From Clostridium sp. K4410.MGS-306 (lineage in GTDB: Bacteria > Cyanobacteriota > Vampirovibrionia > Gastranaerophilales > Gastranaerophilaceae), in assembly GCA_000980375.1 (NCBI GenBank), contig LARD01000017.1, positions 8,716 through 72,715 of the forward strand: a DNA stretch of 64,000 nucleotides, written 5' to 3'. The notes under the pieces were generated by a model. That model was not told the origin of the DNA and searched no databases. It saw only the letters and a list, made by a program, of their open reading frames with translations. Shown here piece by piece: positions 7,779-15,390 of this stretch (the stretch's first letter is position 1; every line of letters starts with the position of its first letter). A program made the translations under genes and the position numbers.

Positions 7779-10433
7779 ATGCTCGATTTTTCAACACGTT
7801 TTAAAAAGTTTTTAATCCTTTCCGTGATGACGCTTGTCACTATGTGCCAGTGTGTTTTTGCACAGGATTATAACAGCTACAAACTCGACAACGGCCAAAC
7901 CGTTATCATAAAAGAGGTTCACGACAACCCGATTGTGACTATCGACACGTGGATAAAAACAGGTTCCATAAACGAAAATGACCAAAATAACGGCGTTGCT
8001 CACTTTCTTGAGCACCTGTTTTTTAAAGGGACACCCAAACACCCCACAGGTGAGTTTGACAGAATAATGGACTCAAAAGGTGCTGAAACAAACGCTGCAA
8101 CAAGCAAAGATTTTACGCACTACTACATCACACTCCCTTCAAAATATTTTCAAACTGCAATGGACTTGCACGCAGACATGCTCATGAACCCGCAGATTCC
8201 AAGAAAAGAGCTTGAAAAAGAAAGAAAAGTCGTAATAGAAGAAATCTCAAAAACAAACGACAACCCTGAAACAAAGCTCTATGAAAACATGATTAATGCG
8301 TTTTATGTAAACCATCCTTACAAAAGAAAAGTAATAGGCAAAAAAGAAATCATTGAAAACATCACAAGAGAAGAAATTCTTGACTTTTACAACACATGGT
8401 ACAACCCGTCAAATATGATTACCGTTGTTGTGGGTGATGTAAACACACAAGACGCTCTTAATCTTATCAAACAAAACTTTAACAGAAAATGCAAAAATTC
8501 TGCCCAAAACCCCAAATATAAATCAGACAAAAATATAGAAAAACAAATCGAAATATCAGCCAAAGACAAAGTAAAAACAGGCTACATGATGATAGGTTTT
8601 CGCGGAGTGCCGCAGGAAAACAGAGCAGACAGCTACGCGCTGGATGTGCTTGCAACAATATTAGGCGACGGCCGCTCTTCAAAACTGTATCAAACAGTAA
8701 AAGAGCAAAAACAGCTTGCTTACAGCATTTCAGCAGGCCATGCTTCCATGAAAGACGACAGCATTTTGTTTGTACGTGCAAACTTTGTACCCGCAAACAA
8801 AGACAAGGTTAAAAAAGCAATTTTTGACGAAATAAACAGGGTAAGAAACGGAAACTTTGACGAACAGGATATTACAACAGCAAAGAATATCATTGAAAGA
8901 GACACGTTCTACTCAAGAGAATCCGCCTCGAACATAGCCAATGAACTCGGCTACACAACACTTGTGTATGGTGACACAAAATACTACGAAGAGTACATCT
9001 CAAACATCAAAAAAGTAACAAAAGCAGATATCATAAGGGTTGCAAAAAAATACCTCAACCCAAATCACGCAGTTATTTCCGTCATGCTGCCAGATTCAAT
9101 CCCGCAGGAGAATATTAAAAAAATCAGTGCTGTAATGAAAAAAGAGCCTGTTGTTGTGAGCACGGACAAAAACATTACAAAATATCTGCTTCCGGGTGAT
9201 ATTACCCTCATCATCAACCACAACAATCTAAACGATATTGTGGCAATGCAGATAATTGCCAAAGGCGGAAACTATATTGAAAAAAAAGCCGGAACAGGCG
9301 CTATAACAGCCTCTGCAATGATGAAAGGCACAAAAAAATACTCTTCTTTAGACCTGTCACAGGTTATGGAGCAAAACGGCATAAAAATAGCACCGGCCAA
9401 CGGTTCGGATTATTTCTCGATTGCAGTAAAAACAACCAGAAACGACCTTCCGTTAACATTTGATTTGCTAAATGAAATTATAAATAATGCCTCTTTTGAA
9501 CCTCAAGAAATTGCAAGAGTAAAGGCAGAACAAATACAAAACATACAAAAAAACCGCGACATGCCGGCAAGCAGTGCATTTGAAGAATTCAAAACCGCAA
9601 TCTGGGCAGGCACACCTTACGGAGTGACAGGCAAAGTGCTTGAAAAAACCATCCCGACTATAGAAAAATCCGATGTGCTGGATTTTTACAACACAGTATT
9701 CTGCCCGCAAAACCTTGTGATTTCAATCAACGGAAATGTGGATGACAAAGCTGTAATAGACAGCATTACAGATATTTTTGGCGCAAACAAAGCCGATAAC
9801 AAAAATGTCCAAAGGTTTGAATACAATAAATACAAAAACCTGTTCAAACATCCACAAAAGCAGCAAACAGTAAAAAAAGACAAAGACGTTGAAGCAGCCT
9901 GGTTAGTCATGGGCTGGTTGACAGACGGTGTGGAAAACCAAAAAGACATTGCAGCGCTTCAGGTCATAGACTCTATCCTCGGCGGGGGAATGAGCTCAAG
10001 ACTCTTCACAGGTCTTAGAGCAGAGCAGGGTCTGGCTTATCAGGTCGGCTCAAGTTTTGCGGCAAATGTTAATCAGGGTGTTTTTGCGCTCTACATCGGC
10101 ACAAACCCGCAAACAGCACTTCATTCCAAGAATGAACTTTTAAAACAAATCAATATACTCAAAAAAGAGTTTGTTTCAGAAAAAGAGCTTCAAGAGGCAA
10201 AAGACAAAATTCTGGGCAGCTTTATACTCTCACAGGAAACCAATATGGAAAAAGCCTCCACCCTCGGATGGTTTGAAACTTCCGGCAGAGGATACCAGTA
10301 CATCGACGAATTTCCGCAGCTTATACAGTGCGTAACACCTTCAGATATAATAAGGGTGGCGAATAAATACTTCGGACCTGACTATACATTTGCCATAGTC
10401 GCTCCGGCAAAATATCTTAAACAGTTTAAATAA
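7779..10433 (+). CDS. Secreted M16-family zinc metallopeptidase, two-module
   Basis: Zinc protease of the pitrilysin/processing-peptidase family, 884 aa. An N-terminal signal peptide (basic FKK, then a hydrophobic stretch, cleavage likely after VFA near residue 28) sends it to the periplasm. The first M16 module has the inverted zinc motif HFLEH (His75, Glu78, His79) and a downstream Glu in VVIEEIS. The second module, from about residue 450, lacks HxxEH and is the usual inactive partner closing the chamber. The frame opens with TTG at 7734, but AGGGAG upstream of the ATG at 7779 and the resulting clean signal peptide decide the start. Its stop abuts that of the 10434 gene. Confidence 0.92.
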   Translation: MLDFSTRFKKFLILSVMTLVTMCQCVFAQDYNSYKLDNGQTVIIKEVHDNPIVTIDTWIKTGSINENDQNNGVAHFLEHLFFKGTPKHPTGEFDRIMDSKGAETNAATSKDFTHYYITLPSKYFQTAMDLHADMLMNPQIPRKELEKERKVVIEEISKTNDNPETKLYENMINAFYVNHPYKRKVIGKKEIIENITREEILDFYNTWYNPSNMITVVVGDVNTQDALNLIKQNFNRKCKNSAQNPKYKSDKNIEKQIEISAKDKVKTGYMMIGFRGVPQENRADSYALDVLATILGDGRSSKLYQTVKEQKQLAYSISAGHASMKDDSILFVRANFVPANKDKVKKAIFDEINRVRNGNFDEQDITTAKNIIERDTFYSRESASNIANELGYTTLVYGDTKYYEEYISNIKKVTKADIIRVAKKYLNPNHAVISVMLPDSIPQENIKKISAVMKKEPVVVSTDKNITKYLLPGDITLIINHNNLNDIVAMQIIAKGGNYIEKKAGTGAITASAMMKGTKKYSSLDLSQVMEQNGIKIAPANGSDYFSIAVKTTRNDLPLTFDLLNEIINNASFEPQEIARVKAEQIQNIQKNRDMPASSAFEEFKTAIWAGTPYGVTGKVLEKTIPTIEKSDVLDFYNTVFCPQNLVISINGNVDDKAVIDSITDIFGANKADNKNVQRFEYNKYKNLFKHPQKQQTVKKDKDVEAAWLVMGWLTDGVENQKDIAALQVIDSILGGGMSSRLFTGLRAEQGLAYQVGSSFAANVNQGVFALYIGTNPQTALHSKNELLKQINILKKEFVSEKELQEAKDKILGSFILSQETNMEKASTLGWFETSGRGYQYIDEFPQLIQCVTPSDIIRVANKYFGPDYTFAIVAPAKYLKQFK

Positions 10434-11405
10434 TTAACGGCAAATATCGCCGGACTTCACAAAAAATTGCAGATAAAGGGGCGTAAAAATATGCCCCAGT
10501 CTGCCAAAAAGCTTTAAGCCCTGTATTTTGGCAATCTTGTCATCTCCTGTCAAAATCCACATGGCTTTGTTATTTTTCTTCAACACAAGACCCGGTTTGT
10601 ATCTGTCTGTATGAAATTTTGTTTTGTTTTCAAAAAATTTAATTTTACCCACCTGCAAAAACGCATTCTTATGAGCAATATAAGCAGGCTGCCACGGGGT
10701 GAGCGCCCGAACAAGAGCATTTATCTGTGCTGATGTTTTTGTAAAATCTATGAGTATATCCTTTTCGCTAATCTGCGGGTAATAAGAAGCGTCTTTTGCA
10801 TTTTGATTGACCGGCACGATTATCTCATCTTCCATGGAGCATAACAGCTCTTTTATCCCTTCGCGCGCAAGCACACAGCATTTGTTTTTGAGGGTCTCGC
10901 CCGTATCACCGTTAAACCCCTGCACAATATCTATTTTCTTTTGCAGCAGAATCGGGCCTGTATCTAGGTTTTCATCCATAAGGTGAAAGGTTATGCCTGT
11001 TTCTTTTTCTTCATTCATTATCACCCTCATATAAGGGTTAGGGCCTCTGTATGCAGGCAAAAGCGACGGATGGCAGTTGATTGTGCCGATTTTAGGAAGG
11101 TCAATTATAGGTTTTTTAAACTTTTCGCTCCACGACCCCACAAGAATTATGTCAGGATTGAGCTTGAGCACAGCTTTTTGAAACTCTTTTGAGTTTACGC
11201 TTCTTGCTTTGATTTCTTTGAGTTTAAAACTTTTGATAAAAGATAGGTCTTTTCCCGGGGCAAAAATATCTTTAAAAAACAACAGCCACGGATGTATTGC
11301 CACCCTTTCATGCCGGAAGACACCCACAATTTTATTTTTAGAGTCCAGTGTCCCTAAAATAAGATTGGAAAACATTTTATCATATCCGACAATTACTATT
11401 TTCAT
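10434..11405 (-). CDS. Formyltransferase-family protein (Fmt/ArnA-like)
   Basis: A 323-aa member of the 10-formyl-THF-dependent formyltransferase family. The active-site triad is present: Asn and His in INCHPSLLPAYRG and Asp in LMDENLDTGPIL. A C-terminal OB-like region (about 205-323) resembles that of methionyl-tRNA formyltransferase. However, the Fmt block after HPSLLP, normally RGAAPI, reads RGPNPY, so a sugar-nucleotide formyltransferase is equally possible. No ribosome site is seen at the ATG. The final codon abuts the stop of the convergent protease gene. Confidence 0.7.
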   Translation of the reverse strand: MKIVIVGYDKMFSNLILGTLDSKNKIVGVFRHERVAIHPWLLFFKDIFAPGKDLSFIKSFKLKEIKARSVNSKEFQKAVLKLNPDIILVGSWSEKFKKPIIDLPKIGTINCHPSLLPAYRGPNPYMRVIMNEEKETGITFHLMDENLDTGPILLQKKIDIVQGFNGDTGETLKNKCCVLAREGIKELLCSMEDEIIVPVNQNAKDASYYPQISEKDILIDFTKTSAQINALVRALTPWQPAYIAHKNAFLQVGKIKFFENKTKFHTDRYKPGLVLKKNNKAMWILTGDDKIAKIQGLKLFGRLGHIFTPLYLQFFVKSGDICR

Positions 11406-11458
11406 TATTTTTTAAAATGGTTTGCAACAAGCAGATCCAGCAAAGAGTCAAATTGCTT

Positions 11459-11800
11459 TCAAATTTCGTTTTGTAATTTCTTTGCACATTCATTGCAAAG
11501 GAAGTTTGTTCTGTTTTCTATCGGAATAACTTTTCCGCATTTTGCACATTTAATAGTAACTTTATTAGAGATTCTTACAAATTTACCTGCAAGGAAAAAT
11601 GCTTCAAACTCATTTCTTGTTATATTAAACTTTGTCATGATGTCTTCTACGGGGATAAACTGTTCACCGGAAAGTGTAACGTAAGAATTTATCTCGCTTA
11701 TTAATTTATTTTGTTCTTCAAAACATTTATCACAAATATCTCTTTTGCCTGACTGAAGAAATAATGCTCCGCATTTTTTACAATTAGCTACGTTAGCCAT
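11459..11800 (-). CDS. yvyF: Zinc-ribbon flagellar protein of the YvyF (TIGR03826) type
   Basis: A 113-aa protein with two four-cysteine zinc ribbons: CKKC...CDKC at 7-26 and CAKC...CNEC near the C-terminus. A helical middle section (IPVEDIMTKFNITRNEFEAFFLAGKF) looks like a small helix-turn-helix. The layout matches YvyF of Bacillus, encoded next to flgM and treated as a flagellar operon regulator. That fits flhA and the PilZ/HD-GYP genes nearby. It is divergent from the 11990 gene, with a perfect 9-bp inverted repeat between them. Confidence 0.75.
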   Translation of the reverse strand: MANVANCKKCGALFLQSGKRDICDKCFEEQNKLISEINSYVTLSGEQFIPVEDIMTKFNITRNEFEAFFLAGKFVRISNKVTIKCAKCGKVIPIENRTNFLCNECAKKLQNEI

Positions 11801-11822
11801 AATCCTACCTTCTTAACCTAAC

Positions 11823-11854
11823 TTAGATAGTAAAATATTAGCTAAACTATCTAA
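11823..11854. promoter_or_regulatory. Perfect 9-bp inverted repeat in divergent promoter region
   Basis: TTAGATAGT (11823-11831) and ACTATCTAA (11846-11854) form a perfect inverted repeat with a 14-nt spacer, itself containing TTAGCTAA. It has no T-run in the right place for a terminator. It lies between the yvyF start and the promoter of the 11990 gene, so an operator is the best guess. Confidence 0.45.
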
Positions 11855-11874
11855 AAAAAGCAAGTAAAATCATC

Positions 11875-11904
11875 TTGACAACAGATAAAAATAAATTGTA
11901 TAAG
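11875..11904 (+). promoter_or_regulatory. Sigma70-type promoter for the 11990 gene
   Basis: TTGACA at 11875-11880, an 18-nt spacer, and TATAAG at 11899-11904. The predicted transcript starts near 11911, excluding the GTG at 11906 as start codon and supporting the TTG at 11990. Confidence 0.65.
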
Positions 11905-11989
11905 TGTGTTGGATTGTAAAAAAAATTTACTAAACTGTACAAGTAATGTAAATTTTTGTGTACAATATTATCAAGAGAAGAGAGAGATA

Positions 11990-12616
11990 TTGGACAACAA
12001 TTTTAACAGCTTTGATAACCTCGAGACATCGATTAGAAAATCCTCTGTTATTCAAGAGAGGATTAATCTTGTGTCTACTCACATGTACAAACAGTTTTTG
12101 GAATACCAGCGCTCTACAATGAACGCTACAGAAACTTTTGTTAAAATCACAGACAACATGCAATCTACGGTCGAATATCTTAAACAGTCATTTGGCGCAC
12201 GCGGGGTTGCTACAGACAATATCTTTTTTGAAACAGATGAAACTAATACAGTGCTTGTTTTGCACATACTGTGGCATACAATCAGCTTTACCACAAGATG
12301 GAACAACCAGCCCCAGGCTCTGTACAGAGGCGTTGAAATGCCTATGATTTCAAACAGAATCATTGCATTAAAAGGCAATTTCCACGAAATAATCAAAGAT
12401 GTGAAAGAAGAAGACCAGCTGCAAACAGTTTTGGAACAGGAAGTTGCTTCTTTGTTCATTCCGGCAGAACGCGGACAAAACTGCATCATAAAAATCAACC
12501 ATCTCGGTAACAAAGAATTTTATATAAACCACATGGACGCGCCAAGAGAATTTCTTTTAAAAGTTATAGAAACAATATGCGGTGGCGGCATTTATCATGA
12601 AGAATTGAGGCAGTAA
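11990..12616 (+). CDS. Conserved-looking hypothetical protein
   Basis: A 208-aa soluble protein starting at TTG 11990, preceded by a GAGAGAG ribosome site; the longer frame from GTG 11906 begins before the predicted transcription start. The N-terminal half (about 1-75) is helical; the rest is mixed alpha/beta with no membrane segment or signal peptide. No family is recognised. It stands alone behind its own promoter, divergent from yvyF and upstream of the tRNA operon. Confidence 0.7.
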   Translation: MDNNFNSFDNLETSIRKSSVIQERINLVSTHMYKQFLEYQRSTMNATETFVKITDNMQSTVEYLKQSFGARGVATDNIFFETDETNTVLVLHILWHTISFTTRWNNQPQALYRGVEMPMISNRIIALKGNFHEIIKDVKEEDQLQTVLEQEVASLFIPAERGQNCIIKINHLGNKEFYINHMDAPREFLLKVIETICGGGIYHEELRQ

Positions 12617-12669
12617 TTCAAAGCTGTGAAGATTTTGGACTTAAAATTAAAAAAAATCTCACTGACTAC

Positions 12670-12698
12670 TTGACACTTAAACATGTCCTTAATATTAT
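12670..12698 (+). promoter_or_regulatory. tRNA operon promoter
   Basis: TTGACA (12670-12675), 17-nt spacer, TATTAT (12693-12698), about 8 nt before the first tRNA. An overlapping TATAAT at 12696-12701 gives a 20-nt spacer. Confidence 0.75.
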
Positions 12699-12706
12699 AA
12701 TCCTAT

Positions 12707-12778
12707 GCCGAAGTGGCTCAATGGTAGAGCAACGGTTTTGTAAACCGTAGGTTGTAGGTTCGATTCCTATCTTCGGCA
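12707..12778 (+). tRNA. tRNA-Thr (UGU)
   Basis: A 72-nt cloverleaf: acceptor GCCGAAG/CTTCGGC, D-arm around GGCTCAATGGTAGAGC, anticodon stem ACGGT/ACCGT with loop TTTGTAA reading TGT, and a T-arm with GGTTCGATTCC. CCA is not encoded. First gene of a three-tRNA operon. Confidence 0.95.
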
Positions 12779-12830
12779 TTTTCTCCTAAAAGGGGGGCTG
12801 GCAAGTTGTTGAAAAACATAAAGCCCAAAA

Positions 12831-12902
12831 GCCTTTGTGGCGCAGGGGTAGCGCACTCCCTTGGTAAGGGAGAGGCCACGGGTTCAAATCCCGTCAAAGG
12901 CA
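12831..12902 (+). tRNA. tRNA-Thr (GGU)
   Basis: A 72-nt cloverleaf: acceptor GCCTTTG/CAAAGGC, anticodon stem CTCCC/GGGAG with loop TTGGTAA reading GGT, T-loop TTCAAAT. CCA is not encoded. A second Thr isoacceptor 52 nt after the first. Confidence 0.95.
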
Positions 12903-12921
12903 TTTTTTGAAAATTTAATAT

Positions 12922-13007
<86 letters not shown>

Positions 13008-13010
13008 TTA

Positions 13011-13036
13011 AAAAGACTCCATTAGGAGTCTTTTTT
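13011..13036 (+). terminator. Intrinsic terminator of the tRNA operon (bidirectional)
   Basis: Stem AAAAGACTCC/GGAGTCTTTT with loop ATTA followed by T's. The A-run on the other side lets it also end the convergent MFS gene (stop at 13059). Confidence 0.9.
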
Positions 13037-13058
13037 GTTGAATATTATTTTGTAAACT

Positions 13059-14222
13059 CTAAGCCTTTTTTACCCTAACGTATCTTTTATAAAAATAAAA
13101 CAACATACAAAAACCTAAAAAGGCAAAGCAAGCTCCCGGCACTGCTGTATAATTGTAAGTAAGCCCGCACGTTACAGGCAACCCTCCAACAAAAGCACCA
13201 ATTGCATTGCCAAGATTAAAAGAAATTTGAGAAAAAGATGCTCCGAGCATCTCACCACCTTTTGCATTATCTATTAAAAGTACCTGCTGTGGTGCTGAAA
13301 CTGCAAACAAGCAACCTGTACAAACACACATCAAAACAACTGAAGCAAAAGCATTTGACGAAAAGAAAAAAATTAACAAAAGTGCAACGCAGGCTATCAA
13401 CTGTGTTAGCGCTGCAACACTTGAAGGCGAAAATTTGTCTGAAAGCTTTCCGCCAAGGTAATTTCCAATACACATGCCTGCCCCTGCAAGCACCATAACA
13501 AGCGAAATATATCCTGGCAGAATGCCGGAAACCTTCACAAGTAAAGGATTTACATAGCTGTACCAGCAAAAAATACCGCCGTTGCCCATGATAACAGCCA
13601 TTATCAACAGCCATGGAGCTAGAGATTTTAAAAATTTAAATTGTCCACGAAAACCTGTATCGGGGAGAGGTTTAATATTTGGTACCAGTTTAAAAATGGA
13701 ATACAAAATCACAAAACCGAATAGTCCTATAATCAAAAAAGTTATACGCCAAGAAAAATTATGGCTTATAAAAGTACCAAGAGGAATTCCCAGTAGGTTT
13801 GCCACAGTCATACCAGCAACCATGGTAGCAACAGCCTGATTGCCCTTGTCATTGTCCGCAATTTTGCCGGCAGCAATAGCCCCAACACCAAAAAATGCAC
13901 CATGAGGAAGCCCCGCCAAAAACCGCATTGTACAAAAAACATGATAGTTAAAAGCAGCAGCTGTCAATAAATTTGCAATTGTAAAAATAGACATGAGCCA
14001 TATTAAAATTGTTTTTAATGGCTTTGTACGTGCACTCAATACAAGCAAAATAGCTCCTGTCACAACACCCAAAGCATAAAGAGAAATAAAATTTCCCGCA
14101 GCCGGTATAGATACCTGCATGGCTTTTGCCGTATCCGGTAATATACCCATCATGACAAATTCCGTAAGCCCGAGGCCGAATGTACCAAGTGCAAGAGGCA
14201 ACAGGCATATTGTTTTTCTCAT
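13059..14222 (-). CDS. AraJ-like major facilitator superfamily exporter
   Basis: A 387-aa 12-helix MFS transporter of the DHA1 drug/sugar efflux group. The sequence follows E. coli AraJ closely in several blocks: LALGTFGLGLTEFVMMGIL, SIPAAGNFISLYALGVV, GLPHGAFFGVGAIAAGKI, GMTVANLLGIPLGT and ISFNLGNAIGAFVGG. Expected role: proton-driven export of a small organic compound. The ATG at 14222 has AAAGGAC 6 nt upstream. It is the last gene of a minus-strand run after an HxlR regulator and a GNAT protein, suggesting stress-induced efflux (inference). The resemblance to proteobacterial AraJ makes transfer possible. Confidence 0.88.
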   Translation of the reverse strand: MRKTICLLPLALGTFGLGLTEFVMMGILPDTAKAMQVSIPAAGNFISLYALGVVTGAILLVLSARTKPLKTILIWLMSIFTIANLLTAAAFNYHVFCTMRFLAGLPHGAFFGVGAIAAGKIADNDKGNQAVATMVAGMTVANLLGIPLGTFISHNFSWRITFLIIGLFGFVILYSIFKLVPNIKPLPDTGFRGQFKFLKSLAPWLLIMAVIMGNGGIFCWYSYVNPLLVKVSGILPGYISLVMVLAGAGMCIGNYLGGKLSDKFSPSSVAALTQLIACVALLLIFFFSSNAFASVVLMCVCTGCLFAVSAPQQVLLIDNAKGGEMLGASFSQISFNLGNAIGAFVGGLPVTCGLTYNYTAVPGACFAFLGFCMLFYFYKRYVRVKKA

Positions 14223-14260
14223 TTTTTGTCCTTTAAAAACCTTACCGGAAAATTATAACA

Positions 14261-14950
14261 CTAATAATTTATATCCAGGACTTTTTCCAGCCTTAGCTCT
14301 TTGCCGTCGCCTGAGGGCCTGTAATCTATAACCGTATCAAGGATATCTTTTATAACACCTTTTGTTTGCTTGTTTGGCAAAATTTTTAGCTCTGGCTTTG
14401 GCTGATCTACTTTTTCAAACCCCAATTTACGATAGAATACCTTGTTGCTTTTCTTTCCATCAGGTGCTTTGTCATCAAGCACCAGACAGACTCCTTTTTT
14501 GACAGACTTTGCATATTCAAAAACATGCCTGAACAAAACCTGACCGGCACATTTTACATTTTCTCCGGTTTTGTATGGCCAGGTTGCAGTGTAAGAAACA
14601 TAGCAAAGCTCGTTATCAAAAAACGGCATAAAAGACATTATCCCGCACGGCTTGTTTTTATACGCTGTCAAATAAACATTTTCAGCACGTTTTAGCCCGC
14701 CTGCTGCTTTTTTAATCAGGTATTTCCATTCATTTTTTTGTGAAAGGTTTCCCTCGTTAGGTGCAAGCTTTTCGAGCCTGATGTTCTTTAGCATGTCCAT
14801 TAAAAACGGAATATCCTTCTTATCAAGCTCGTACAAAACTATCTCGCCATAATCGGGCATAGATTTCACAATTGCTCTTGCGCGCTCAATACCCTTAAAG
14901 CAAGGCGGTTTGACGTTATTTACGGAATTTTGCGGGGTTTGAATATTCAT
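14261..14950 (-). CDS. GNAT-like acetyltransferase with N-terminal FxG motif
   Basis: A 229-aa protein. Residues ~35-190 look like a GNAT N-acetyltransferase fold, ending in the typical KVFYRKLGFEK strand-helix. The acetyl-CoA pyrophosphate loop (Q/R-x-x-G-x-G/A) is not clear; GQVLFRHVFEYAK may stand in for it. The first 20 residues are Asn/Pro-rich and end in PPCFKG, a short tag shared in form with other proteins of this window. It lies between the HxlR regulator and the MFS gene in the same direction. The substrate is unknown. Confidence 0.6.
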   Translation of the reverse strand: MNIQTPQNSVNNVKPPCFKGIERARAIVKSMPDYGEIVLYELDKKDIPFLMDMLKNIRLEKLAPNEGNLSQKNEWKYLIKKAAGGLKRAENVYLTAYKNKPCGIMSFMPFFDNELCYVSYTATWPYKTGENVKCAGQVLFRHVFEYAKSVKKGVCLVLDDKAPDGKKSNKVFYRKLGFEKVDQPKPELKILPNKQTKGVIKDILDTVIDYRPSGDGKELRLEKVLDINY

Positions 14951-14987
14951 ATATGAATAAGTTAAAGCGGGTGAAAGAATTTTTTTG

Positions 14988-15347
14988 CTACCTGTTGTTT
15001 AACTTATCTTTTAAGCGGCAATATTCCCTGTAATCAGTACCCCATTGAGCCATAGAATCCAACACAGGCGCAAGCGAATAGCCAATATCTGTAAGAGTAT
15101 ACTCAACTCTTGGCGGGACTTCCGGAAACACCTTCCTTTCAACAAGGCCTGCGTCTTCCATCTCGCGCAATTTTGATGTAAGTGATTTTTGAGAAGCCCC
15201 TGTTGCCTGTTTAAGCTCGCCAAAACGTCTTGAACCCTCCAGCAAATCCCTTAATATCAGCACTTTCCACTTGTTTCCAATAAGAGAAAAAAGCTCTTCT
15301 ATGGGGCAATCCTGTGGTTTTGTTTTTGTTTGTTTTTTCGTCTTCAT
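14988..15347 (-). CDS. HxlR-family winged-helix transcriptional regulator
   Basis: A 119-aa regulator with the HxlR layout: CPIEELFSLIGNKWKVLILRD, FGELKQATGASQKSLTSKLR as recognition region, and a wing ending RVEYTLTDIG. HxlR proteins usually respond to electrophiles or oxidants through a conserved N-terminal Cys, here in DCPIEE (about residue 14). It heads the run GNAT-MFS, so it probably controls them and itself. Confidence 0.9.
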   Translation of the reverse strand: MKTKKQTKTKPQDCPIEELFSLIGNKWKVLILRDLLEGSRRFGELKQATGASQKSLTSKLREMEDAGLVERKVFPEVPPRVEYTLTDIGYSLAPVLDSMAQWGTDYREYCRLKDKLNNR

Positions 15348-15390
15348 TACTCAATTTTACTTTATTAGTATCAAATTGCAACCATTGTTT

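Noticed and set aside
12718..12903. 61-aa minus-strand frame with a plausible-looking protein (MPLTGFEPVASP...)
   Set aside because: It lies across the two tRNA-Thr genes; this is the well-known artefact of translating tRNA antisense.
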